A stretch of DNA of 6,094 nucleotides from Clostridia bacterium (lineage in GTDB: Bacteria; Bacillota; Clostridia; Christensenellales; Maliibacteriaceae), in the NCBI GenBank assembly GCA_017935825.1, contig JAGBGW010000194.1:1-6094 (forward strand), read 5' to 3'. Positions 1 to 6,094 of the stretch are shown here, in pieces. Both the position numbers and the translations under genes were made by a program. Position 1 is the stretch's first letter; each line of letters begins with the position of its first letter. The notes beneath the pieces are model-generated. The model did not search any database. It was not told the DNA's origin and saw only the letters and a list, made by a program, of their open reading frames with translations.

Positions 1-51
1 CATTGTTTGTCGGACTTTTCGAGAATTTTTTTAATTTCGGTACGCCCGTAA

Positions 52-219
52 TTTCAAATTGCTTTTTATCGGCTGTTTTGGGTCGGCAGAAGTGAATGCG
101 GAAGAACCGTTCACTTTGCCTGCACGAGCGACCATATCGGCCAGGTGATCGCCGTAAAAATCACTGCCGTTACGGGCAACACGCTCTGCGGCGAACCTGT
201 TATCGTTAAAAATTTTTGA
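52..219 (+). CDS. miaB: C-terminal end of MiaB (TRAM domain), partial and broken upstream
   Basis: MiaB is a radical-SAM [4Fe-4S] enzyme that adds a methylthio group to i6A37 of tRNA, giving ms2i6A. Only its last part is seen. From about base 85 the frame reads VGRSECGRTVHFA, then GQVIAVKIT and LCGEPVIVKNF before TGA at 217-219. This matches the usual end of the MiaB TRAM domain (GRT..N..VHF, then IG..V.VKIT, then L.GE.V). Upstream the same frame shows no MiaB similarity (FQIAFYRLFW) and is closed by TAA at 49-51; the other two forward frames also close, at 32-34 and 91-93. The real MiaB frame must therefore be lost near 80-88, by frameshift, rearrangement or a contig-end artefact. The stop lies 21 bases before the next gene, consistent with one operon, and miaB next to ylbF/ymcA and mutSL is a known Firmicutes order. 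The identification rests on about 45 residues. The given start is only the first codon after the in-frame stop, not a translation start. Confidence 0.6.
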   Translation, partial: FQIAFYRLFWVGRSECGRTVHFACTSDHIGQVIAVKITAVTGNTLCGEPVIVKNF

Positions 220-225
220 AAATAG

Positions 226-231
226 AAGGAG
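226..231 (+). promoter_or_regulatory. Ribosome binding site of the ylbF-family gene
   Basis: AAGGAG lies nine bases before the ATG at 241. This strong Shine-Dalgarno sequence in the short gap after the miaB stop fixes the start of the YlbF-family gene and indicates independent initiation within a shared transcript. Confidence 0.75.
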
Positions 232-240
232 ATACCTACC

Positions 241-651
241 ATGACTGAAGTTGTACGTGAAGTTTGCCAGCAGCTGGCCGAGGAACTTGTAAACTGCCCC
301 GAATACATCCGCATGCAGAATGCACAGCTTGGTGTAAGACGAAGCGAAGAGGCACTTCGCATCGTGATGGACTATCACAGAAAGTACGAAGCCATGACCG
401 CAGCATTCGGTACCCAGGAAGAAGACCCCGAAGGCTTCAAGCAGATCGCACTGGAACTGCGTGATGCAGAAGATGCGATGCAGGGCAATACAGAAATCGC
501 AGAGATGATGGAATCTCAGAACGCATTCAACGAAGTGCTCAAGCAGGTAGATAACATTCTGCAGACTGCAATCAACACCGGCGACCCCACGGGCGCAGCA
601 GCAAGCTGCACCGGCAATTGCGCTACCTGCGGTGGCTGCAGCGGCAGATAA
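241..651 (+). CDS. YlbF/YmcA (RicF/RicA) family protein with cysteine-rich tail
   Basis: A 136-residue, mostly helical, charged protein of the Com_YlbF family. In B. subtilis the relatives RicA (YmcA) and RicF (YlbF) form, with RicT (YaaT), a cytosolic [4Fe-4S] complex that stimulates RNase Y processing and is needed for competence, sporulation and biofilm formation. Residues 1-112 look like the family's helical domain, with EYIRMQNAQ at 21-29, a long predicted helix around 33-55, and FKQIALELRDAEDAM at 66-80. A short Gly/Ala/Thr segment leads to a tail with C123, C127, C130 and C133 (C-X3-C-X2-C-X2-C), which could ligate a metal or Fe-S cluster; C9 and C19 are the only other cysteines. The start is supported by AAGGAG nine bases upstream. 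Position directly after miaB and before mutS matches ymcA in B. subtilis, so ymcA-like is the best guess on context; the sequence alone does not settle YmcA against YlbF. There is no signal peptide or membrane segment. The family call is fairly secure; the precise role is inferred. Confidence 0.8.
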   Translation: MTEVVREVCQQLAEELVNCPEYIRMQNAQLGVRRSEEALRIVMDYHRKYEAMTAAFGTQEEDPEGFKQIALELRDAEDAMQGNTEIAEMMESQNAFNEVLKQVDNILQTAINTGDPTGAAASCTGNCATCGGCSGR

Positions 652-692
652 GAATTTTTCCATTCAAGCGACCAATACACGATACATGAAAG

Positions 693-700
693 AAAAGGAG
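693..700 (+). promoter_or_regulatory. Ribosome binding site that decides the mutS start
   Basis: AAAAGGAG lies six bases before the ATG at 707. The open frame extends upstream to an ATG at 632 (inside the ylbF-family gene) and another at 686, but neither has a comparable Shine-Dalgarno sequence. The 707 start also puts the Phe-X-Glu mismatch-binding motif at residues 31-33, close to its place in E. coli MutS. The rest of the 652-706 gap shows no hairpin terminator, so read-through from the upstream gene is likely. Confidence 0.8.
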
Positions 701-706
701 CAATTT

Positions 707-3337
707 ATGGCTGAAGCTACTACGCCGATGATGCAGCAATATCTGGAGTTGAAACGGCAGAACCCCGGCTGTTTGCTCTTTTTCCGTTTGGGTGACTTTT
801 ACGAGCTGTTTTTTGAAGATGCAGAACTTGTCTCCCGCGAGCTTGAACTGACATTGACAGGTCGTGCCTGCGGTGACAACAAGCGTGCGCCCATGTGCGG
901 CGTGCCGCATCATGCAGCAAATACCTATATCGGAAGGCTCATCGCTAAGGGCTACCGCGTTGCAATTGCAGAACAGATGACTGACCCCGCGCTTACAAAA
1001 GGTCTTGTGGAGCGAGATATCATCCGTATTGTAACGCCCGGTACTGTTTTGGAAGATAATCTTCTGGTGGGTGACCGCAATAACTACATCGCCTGTGTTT
1101 TTAAATACGAGCAGGATGCAGGCCTTGCTTATGCTGATATTTCCACCGGTGAGTTCAGTGTCTGCATTTTTGATGCACAGCAGGGCAGAATGCAGGTTTT
1201 GGATGAACTTCTTCGCCTGCAGGCATCGGAAATCATCGTAAATGAAACTGCGATGGAACTTTTTTCAGAGGTATACCGGCAGCGTTTGGTCAGCATGCCC
1301 ATTGTAAACGCTGACGATCAGGCAGATTACACCCAAAGCATGAAAGTGCTTTGCGAACGCTTCGGTTATAAGGCTGTGGATGAAATCGCACCCAGGCTTA
1401 ACACTGCGGCGGTTTCTGCCTGCGGTATGCTGCTTAGCTACCTTACCCGTACCCAGCGCGGCGTGCTTGATCAGATGCGTAAGATCACGCCGCAGGAGTT
1501 TTCCTCCAGCATGCACGTGGACCCTTCCACCATCGATTCTCTGGAACTTCTTCGAAGCATGCACGGCGGTGATAAAAAGCGAAGTCTGCTTGGCATTTTG
1601 GATGAAACTTCCACCTCCATGGGCGCACGTATGCTGCGCCGTTGGGTGGAACGTCCGCTCATCAGTCTGCATGCCATCCAGCAGCGCCACGATGCTGTGG
1701 ATGAGCTTTTGCAAAATGAAGTTATGCGCCAGGAGCTTTGTGCAAGCTTTGATGGTGTTTATGATTTGGAGCGTCTTTGCGCCCGCATCAGTGGTACGTC
1801 CACTTCGCCGCGTGATCTGCTTTCTCTGGGCTCGTCTCTTGCGGCTTTGCCCCGAGTCAAAAGCCTGACAGAAAACTGTTCCAGTGAGCTTTTAAAGTCG
1901 CTGCACGATGAAATTGATACGCTGGATGAGCTGTGTGCTTTGATTTTAAGTGCCATCGATCCCGATACGCCTGTCAGCGCACATGACCCCGGGGTTATCG
2001 CAGCCGGTTTTGATGAAGAACTGGAGCAGATGCGCGACATCGAAAAGAACGGTCGTGAATGGATCACGCAATTGGAAGCACGCGAAAGAGAACAGACGGG
2101 CATTAAAAACCTCCGCATCAACTACAATCGCGTATTCGGCTACTATATCGAGGTCACCAAGTCTTATTATGACCTGGTGCCCATCCGCTATACAAGAAAG
2201 CAGACCCTTGCAAACAGCGAGCGTTATATCACAGAAGAACTGCATGACATTGAAGTGAAGATCACCAATGCCCACGATCAGATTGCACAAAGGGAATATG
2301 AATTGTTCCTTGGCGTGCGGCAGGTGGCTTGTCAGGCACTCGAATCCATCCAGAAGACTGCGGCCGTGATCGCAACGCTGGATGCCTGCAATGCCCTTGC
2401 AACCAGTGCATACATCCACCATTATGTGCGCCCCGAAATGAACACGACGGGTCTGATCGATATCAAAGACGGTCGTCATCCCATCGTGGAAGCTTTAAAA
2501 CGCGATATTCCGTTTGTACCCAACGATACATTGCTTGATACAAACGAAAATCGCTTCCTGATGATCACAGGTCCCAATATGGCCGGTAAATCCACATACC
2601 TGCGGCAGGTGGCACTGATCACTTTGATGGCGCATATGGGAAGTTTTGTGCCTGCTGAAAGTGCAAAAATCAGCCTTGTGGATGGCGTTTATACCAGAAT
2701 CGGTGCATCGGACGACCTTTCAAGCGGTCAAAGTACCTTTATGCTTGAAATGAATGAGGTCGCACACATCATTGAATCCGCCACGGAGAACAGCCTTCTG
2801 ATTCTGGACGAAGTGGGTCGCGGCACCTCCACCTTTGATGGTCTTTCCATCGCATGGGCAATTACGGAACATATTTCCCAGACCTGCCGTGCAAAGACCA
2901 TGTTTGCCACCCATTATCACGAACTGACCCAGTTGGAAGGTCATATGCCCGGCATCAAGAATTACTGTGTTGCCGTAAAAGAGCGCGGTCAGGATGTGTA
3001 CTTCCTTCGTAAAATCGTACGCGGCTCTGCAGATAAGAGCTTCGGCATCCACGTTGCGCGTCTTGCGCATTTGCCCGAAGCGCTGCTTGATCGTTCTGCC
3101 AAGATCCTTCGCTATCTTGAAAAAAGTGAAGTCAACAAGCAGGCAAAGAAGATCATCGAAGGCAGTGTAAAGGAAGAAGTGCGTGCACAGCAGATCGGTA
3201 TGTTTGCCGATGATACTTCCAGCATTCAGGTGCTGGCGGAACTTCGCGATATCGATGTGTCTCGTATGACGCCTTTGGATGCGCTCAATGCGCTTGATGC
3301 ACTGCAAAAGAAATTGAAAAACGGAGGCACTGTATGA
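707..3337 (+). CDS. mutS: DNA mismatch repair protein MutS
   Basis: A complete 876-residue MutS (MutS1 type), the usual family length. It binds mismatches and small loops as a dimer and, on exchanging ADP for ATP, becomes a sliding clamp that recruits MutL. The N-terminal mismatch-reading domain carries GDFYELF at 29-35, with F31 and E33 as the Phe-X-Glu pair; MutS2 lacks this. Connector domain is at about 130-245; the core begins with LLGILDETSTSMGARMLRRW at about 293-312. The clamp region includes the conserved LRINYNRVFGYYIEV from 469. The ABC-type ATPase has Walker A GPNMAGKST at 622-630 (K628), the signature stretch DDLSSGQSTFMLEMNE, Walker B LLILDE ending D701-E702, and the H-loop THYHE (H736). 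QIGMF at 829-833 near the C-terminus resembles a beta-clamp-binding motif. The TGA overlaps the mutL ATG by four bases (ATGA, 3334-3337), so the two are probably translationally coupled. The start at 707 is chosen over 632 and 686 by its Shine-Dalgarno sequence. No key residue is missing. Confidence 0.97.
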   Translation: MAEATTPMMQQYLELKRQNPGCLLFFRLGDFYELFFEDAELVSRELELTLTGRACGDNKRAPMCGVPHHAANTYIGRLIAKGYRVAIAEQMTDPALTKGLVERDIIRIVTPGTVLEDNLLVGDRNNYIACVFKYEQDAGLAYADISTGEFSVCIFDAQQGRMQVLDELLRLQASEIIVNETAMELFSEVYRQRLVSMPIVNADDQADYTQSMKVLCERFGYKAVDEIAPRLNTAAVSACGMLLSYLTRTQRGVLDQMRKITPQEFSSSMHVDPSTIDSLELLRSMHGGDKKRSLLGILDETSTSMGARMLRRWVERPLISLHAIQQRHDAVDELLQNEVMRQELCASFDGVYDLERLCARISGTSTSPRDLLSLGSSLAALPRVKSLTENCSSELLKSLHDEIDTLDELCALILSAIDPDTPVSAHDPGVIAAGFDEELEQMRDIEKNGREWITQLEAREREQTGIKNLRINYNRVFGYYIEVTKSYYDLVPIRYTRKQTLANSERYITEELHDIEVKITNAHDQIAQREYELFLGVRQVACQALESIQKTAAVIATLDACNALATSAYIHHYVRPEMNTTGLIDIKDGRHPIVEALKRDIPFVPNDTLLDTNENRFLMITGPNMAGKSTYLRQVALITLMAHMGSFVPAESAKISLVDGVYTRIGASDDLSSGQSTFMLEMNEVAHIIESATENSLLILDEVGRGTSTFDGLSIAWAITEHISQTCRAKTMFATHYHELTQLEGHMPGIKNYCVAVKERGQDVYFLRKIVRGSADKSFGIHVARLAHLPEALLDRSAKILRYLEKSEVNKQAKKIIEGSVKEEVRAQQIGMFADDTSSIQVLAELRDIDVSRMTPLDALNALDALQKKLKNGGTV
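3323..3327 (+). promoter_or_regulatory. Ribosome binding site of mutL
   Basis: GGAGG sits six bases before the mutL ATG at 3334, within the last codons of mutS. With the four-base ATGA overlap it supports coupled but efficient translation of MutL. Confidence 0.75.
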
Positions 3338-4896
3338 GTATCATTCAGGTATTGGATCCGTTTGTTTCCAACCAGATCGCGGCAGGCGAGGTGGTGGAAC
3401 GCCCTTCGTCCGTTGTAAAAGAACTGATCGAAAACTGCATCGATGCAGGTGCAACTGCTGTCACGGTCGAAATTGTTGATGGTGGTCTTAGCTCCATCAA
3501 AGTGACCGATAACGGCTGCGGCATGGAATATGAAGATGCAAAATGTGCATTTCTTCGCCATGCCACAAGCAAAATCCGAACTGCCGATGATTTGAACGGC
3601 ATTTCCACATTGGGTTTCCGCGGCGAAGCCTTGGCGGCGATTGCATCGGTATCCCGTATTCAGATGTGGACACGCCCCAAGCAGGCGGCATTTGGTACTA
3701 AAATCCAAATGGATGGCGGAGAATTGATTTTGGATGAGCCCTTCGGTGCGCCAGAAGGTACCTCCATTACGGTCAGCGACCTGTTTTTTAACACGCCTGC
3801 CCGTAAGAAGTTTATGAAGCGCCCCCATGTGGAGGCAGGCTATGTGCAGGAAGTGATGCTTCGCGCGATTCTTGCACGTCCTGATATTGCGTTTCGTTTT
3901 GTATCACAGGGACGAACTGTTTTCCTTGCAAGCGGCGACGGCAATCTTGAAAATGCTCTGCTTTGTGTTTATGGCAAGGAAGTGCGAGGTTTACTTCGTC
4001 CTGTCAAAGGCAGCATCCCCGGTGGTACGTTTGAAGGTTTTATTGGCGATATTACGCTTTCCCGAACCAACAGAAAGCGTGAACACATTGCAATCAACGG
4101 ACGACCCGTCAACTGTTTTGCCATCAGCCTTGCGGTGGAAAGTGCCTTTGATACCCAGCTGATGGTGCATAAATTCCCGCTTTTTGCGTTGTCGATCACG
4201 ATTCCCAGCGATGCGGTAGATGTAAACGTGCATCCTGCCAAGCTGGAAGTGCGGCTTCGCGAGGAGTCGGGTATCGCTCAAGCACTGACAAGTGCCATTG
4301 CGCCTGTTGTCATGCGGCAGGAAAACCCCTTTGCACATCTTTATCGTGAGCCGCAAAAACAGCAGACCGCGCCGCGTGTCACTTCTCAAATGCTGTTTTC
4401 TTCCGCATCTTCCGCAAAGCCTTCCGAAGCCAAATCTGCACCTGCACAGGCTAAAACGCGCTCCACGCTCGTTGCACGGGAAACTGCACCAAGTGTACTT
4501 TCCACACCGAAATACACGCCTGCGCCTGTACAGACGAGCACAACAGCAAAACCTTCTGCCAGCGTAAAGAGCACACTTCAAAAAAGTGCACCGCCCGTTG
4601 TAACACAGAAAAAGGCAGAATCCGTTAAACCCACTGTACCTTTTTGCAAAGCCTGTTGCACCGCGTATCACAGAACAGAAAAAGGAAGAAACGGTTGCAC
4701 CTGCGCCTGCTGCAGCACCTGTACAGACGCCTGTTACGACACCTGCAGCAAAGAAAGAAGTACCTGTTCAAAGCGATGGTTTCTTTGCAGAGCTTCCCAA
4801 GGAAGAAGTTCCTGCACGCATTTCCTATCGTCTGATCGGACAGCTTTTTTCCACCTATCTGATGCTGGAAGTAGAAAAAAAGCTTCTTGTTATTGA
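3334..4896 (+). CDS. mutL: MutL, N-terminal ATPase half (frameshifted gene as read)
   Basis: MutL is the GHKL-ATPase matchmaker that links mismatch-bound MutS to strand incision. As read, this frame gives 520 residues, but only the first 437 are MutL; the last 83, from 4645, are out of frame. ATPase motifs are intact: QIAAGEVVERP at 14-24, KELIENCIDAGA at 29-40 (catalytic E30, Mg-binding N34), DNGCGM from D60, RHATSK at 76-81, and GFRGEAL at 95-101. Later come GTSITVSDLFFNTPARKKF, REHIAINGRPV and DVNVHPAKLEVRL, typical of the transducer domain. After about residue 330 a Pro/Ala/Thr/Lys-rich linker begins. Dropping one T from the T5 run at 4641-4645 joins it to the frame-2 half and restores a 685-residue MutL ending at 5392, a normal length for Firmicutes. 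If the indel is real, the cell makes a MutL lacking its dimerisation and endonuclease domain, which would be expected to give a mutator phenotype. A sequencing or assembly error is the simpler explanation. Confidence 0.93.
   Translation: MSIIQVLDPFVSNQIAAGEVVERPSSVVKELIENCIDAGATAVTVEIVDGGLSSIKVTDNGCGMEYEDAKCAFLRHATSKIRTADDLNGISTLGFRGEALAAIASVSRIQMWTRPKQAAFGTKIQMDGGELILDEPFGAPEGTSITVSDLFFNTPARKKFMKRPHVEAGYVQEVMLRAILARPDIAFRFVSQGRTVFLASGDGNLENALLCVYGKEVRGLLRPVKGSIPGGTFEGFIGDITLSRTNRKREHIAINGRPVNCFAISLAVESAFDTQLMVHKFPLFALSITIPSDAVDVNVHPAKLEVRLREESGIAQALTSAIAPVVMRQENPFAHLYREPQKQQTAPRVTSQMLFSSASSAKPSEAKSAPAQAKTRSTLVARETAPSVLSTPKYTPAPVQTSTTAKPSASVKSTLQKSAPPVVTQKKAESVKPTVPFCKACCTAYHRTEKGRNGCTCACCSTCTDACYDTCSKERSTCSKRWFLCRASQGRSSCTHFLSSDRTAFFHLSDAGSRKKASCY
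4641..4645 (+). other. mutL: Frameshift site in mutL (T5 run)
   Basis: Five consecutive T. Upstream, the mutL frame reads VKPTVPF; downstream in that frame comes cysteine-rich nonsense. Reading with four T instead gives VPFAKPVAPRITEQKKEE and stays open through the linker into the endonuclease domain. The shift could lie a few codons either side, since both frames are open across the linker, but this run is the natural place. No stop codon or known programmed-frameshift signal is at the site, and T5 is short for transcriptional slippage. Confidence 0.8.
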
Positions 4897-5392
4897 CCAG
4901 CATGCTGCGCACGAACGTCTTTTGTTTGACAAATATTGTGCGCAGGTGGATGCAGGCGATGTCATCAAACAACCGCTTCTTGTGCCGCACGTGGTGGATC
5001 TTTCCGCTGATGAAATGTCCATTTTGATGGATCATCGTCAGTTTATGGATCAAATGGGCTTTGAGATCGAGGAATTCGGTCCTTTGACCGTTATGGTTCG
5101 AAGCGTACCCATGATCTTGGGGCAGGCACAGATGGCGGATTTCCTGCATGAAACGCTGGCACAGGTGGATAAGCGTGCAAGTGTGCAGACTTCCACCTTG
5201 AAGCATTCACAGGTCGCTACCATCGCATGCAAAGCTGCTATCAAGGCAGGCGATCCATTGACCGGTGAGGAAATCGAGCAGCTCCTTGACCTTGTGCGGC
5301 AGCATCAGGGAGCATTGACTTGTCCGCATGGTCGTCCCATTTTCTTTGAGATGACCAAATATGAAATTGAGAAACGGTTCAAACGCGTATGA
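4646..5392 (+). CDS. mutL: MutL, C-terminal dimerisation/endonuclease half (second frame)
   Basis: This is the rest of mutL, one frame over; it has no start of its own. The first ATG in this frame (4862) lies inside the domain with no Shine-Dalgarno sequence, so I treat it as a continuation rather than a gene. Numbered on the repaired 685-residue protein, the Pro/Ala linker runs to about 490 and the C-terminal domain starts at RISYRLIGQLF (495). The endonuclease motif DQHA-X2-E-X4-E appears as DQHAAHERLLFD at 521-532, with D at the last position instead of E. It is followed by QPLLVP at 546-551, which fits the MutL beta-clamp-binding consensus. ACKAAIKA at 631-638 and CPHGRP at 663-668 supply the other conserved metal-site motifs of nicking MutL proteins. 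This places it with the B. subtilis/human type of MutL, which nicks the strand itself, and suggests no MutH is used. The stop overlaps the miaA start (ATGA). Confidence 0.9.
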   Translation, partial: AKPVAPRITEQKKEETVAPAPAAAPVQTPVTTPAAKKEVPVQSDGFFAELPKEEVPARISYRLIGQLFSTYLMLEVEKKLLVIDQHAAHERLLFDKYCAQVDAGDVIKQPLLVPHVVDLSADEMSILMDHRQFMDQMGFEIEEFGPLTVMVRSVPMILGQAQMADFLHETLAQVDKRASVQTSTLKHSQVATIACKAAIKAGDPLTGEEIEQLLDLVRQHQGALTCPHGRPIFFEMTKYEIEKRFKRV

Positions 5393-6094
5393 CCAATAAA
5401 CCCGTCATCGTTATTGCAGGTCCCACTGCCAGCGGCAAAAGTGCAGTGGCGATCGAACTTGCAAAAAAACTGAATTGCCAGATCGTCTCTGCAGACTCGG
5501 TGCAGGTGTACCGCGGCCTTGATATCGGCAGTGCCAAGGCAACTGAGCAGGAACGCAGCGAAGTCAAACACCATCTGATCGATGTGTTGGATCCTTGGGA
5601 AGATTACAGCGCGGCATCGTTTTGCGGACAGGCATGCCAAAAGATCGAAGAGATTCGCGCACAGGGGGATTATCCCGTGCTTTGCGGCGGAACAGGCTTT
5701 TATGTAAGAAGCGTGCTGTATGATCTTGATTTCGGCGGCGCTTCGCCCGACCCGGTTCTTCGTGCTTCCCTGCAGGAAAAAGATGAAGAAACGCTTTATC
5801 AAATGCTTTTGGAACTTGCACCTTTGCAGGCTGAAAAGCTCCATAAAAACGATAAAAAGCGTGTCATCCGTGCCATTGAGATCGCACAAAGCGGCGGCGA
5901 TAAGGGAGAATTCCGTCAGCAGAAAAAGCGATTTGATTTCTATCAGTTCTGCCTTGATATGCCAAGGGAGATTCTCTACGAACGTATTGACCGTCGTGTG
6001 GACATCATGGTCCAGGAGGGGTTGATCGAAGAAGTGCAAAATCTTCTTTCCGATCCCCGAATTACGCCCGACACCATGTGTATGCAGTCCATCG
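5389..6094 (+). CDS. miaA: tRNA dimethylallyltransferase MiaA, 5' part (runs off the window)
   Basis: MiaA transfers a dimethylallyl group from DMAPP to N6 of A37 in tRNAs that read codons starting with U, making i6A, the substrate of MiaB. The first 235 codons are present, of roughly 300-315 usual. The P-loop GPTASGKS is at 11-18 (K17), followed by SADSVQVYRGLDIGSAK at 34-50, with D36 the likely catalytic aspartate. Then come HHLID at 61-65, CGGTGFY at 99-105, NDKKRVIRAIEI at 154-165 and DRRVDIMVQEGLIEEV at 201-216. The window ends at MQSI, just where the family's conserved Q-A-I-G-Y-K-E stretch begins. The ATG overlaps the mutL TGA by four bases and has only a weak Shine-Dalgarno sequence, so translation is probably coupled to mutL. 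If the mutL frameshift were real, ribosomes would stop at 4896, about 490 bases short, and MiaA output could fall. The frame is intact over the visible part. Confidence 0.96.
   Translation, partial: MTNKPVIVIAGPTASGKSAVAIELAKKLNCQIVSADSVQVYRGLDIGSAKATEQERSEVKHHLIDVLDPWEDYSAASFCGQACQKIEEIRAQGDYPVLCGGTGFYVRSVLYDLDFGGASPDPVLRASLQEKDEETLYQMLLELAPLQAEKLHKNDKKRVIRAIEIAQSGGDKGEFRQQKKRFDFYQFCLDMPREILYERIDRRVDIMVQEGLIEEVQNLLSDPRITPDTMCMQSI

Noticed and set aside
31..663. Long open frame on the minus strand (210 codons) covering the whole ylbF-family gene
   Set aside because: It runs antisense to a well-supported gene with a good ribosome binding site, reads as composition-driven sequence rich in Cys, Phe and His, and has no recognisable domain. 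It is a shadow of the + strand coding sequence.
632..706. Upstream ATGs (632 and 686) as the mutS start
   Set aside because: 632 lies within the ylbF-family gene, neither has a Shine-Dalgarno sequence, and the extra residues do not resemble MutS; ATG 707 has AAAAGGAG at the right distance.
652..706. Possible terminator or promoter between the ylbF-family gene and mutS
   Set aside because: The 55-base gap shows no GC-rich stem with a T tract and no convincing -35/-10 pair.
3226..3828. Minus-strand open frame across the mutS-mutL junction
   Set aside because: Antisense to the conserved ends of two well-identified genes; no domain or ribosome binding site supports it.
4641..4645. Programmed +1 frameshifting or transcriptional slippage in mutL
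   Set aside because: There is no stop or rare codon at the shift point, no stimulatory structure was evident, and T5 is shorter than usual slippery runs. An indel or sequencing error is simpler.
4862..5392. The C-terminal MutL open frame as an independent small gene starting at ATG 4862
   Set aside because: The conserved domain begins about 45 bases earlier in the same frame, there is no ribosome binding site, and the upstream frame continues smoothly as linker.

Overview
The window holds a stretch of a chromosomal mismatch-repair and tRNA-modification gene cluster. All genes are on the + strand and tightly packed, in the order miaB (3' end only) - ylbF/ymcA-family gene - mutS - mutL - miaA (5' part only). 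The order is close to that of Bacillus subtilis (miaB-ymcA-cotE-mutS-mutL) and of many Clostridia. The MutL has the endonuclease motif that E. coli MutL lacks, and the small gene is of a Firmicutes-specific family. Together with strong AGGAG-type ribosome binding sites and a GC content near 50% (estimated by eye), this suggests a Firmicutes/Clostridia genome, perhaps an Oscillospiraceae-like gut bacterium. The genus is not determinable here.

Region by region: 1 to about 85 is A/T-rich sequence that does not continue the miaB reading frame. About 85-219 encodes the end of the MiaB TRAM domain. 241-651 is a 136-residue YlbF-family protein with a four-cysteine tail. 707-3337 is a complete 876-residue MutS with all expected motifs. 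3334-5392 is mutL, which overlaps mutS by four bases and is split by a single-base frameshift in a T5 run (4641-4645) inside its Pro/Ala-rich linker. 5389 to the window end is the first 235 codons of miaA, overlapping mutL by four bases.

MutS recognises mismatches and recruits MutL, whose C-terminal domain is a nicking endonuclease; both proteins carry candidate beta-clamp-binding motifs. MiaA and MiaB act in succession on A37 of tRNAs reading UNN codons (isopentenylation, then methylthiolation), so the cluster is flanked by two steps of one pathway. The YlbF-family protein resembles subunits of the Fe-S-containing Ric (Y) complex that modulates RNase Y in B. subtilis.

No tRNA, rRNA, CRISPR array, insertion sequence, terminator or convincing promoter was seen. 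I found no evidence for a new biological system. The points worth checking are the mutL frameshift, the broken left edge of miaB, the long MutL linker and the cysteine tail of the YlbF-family protein.
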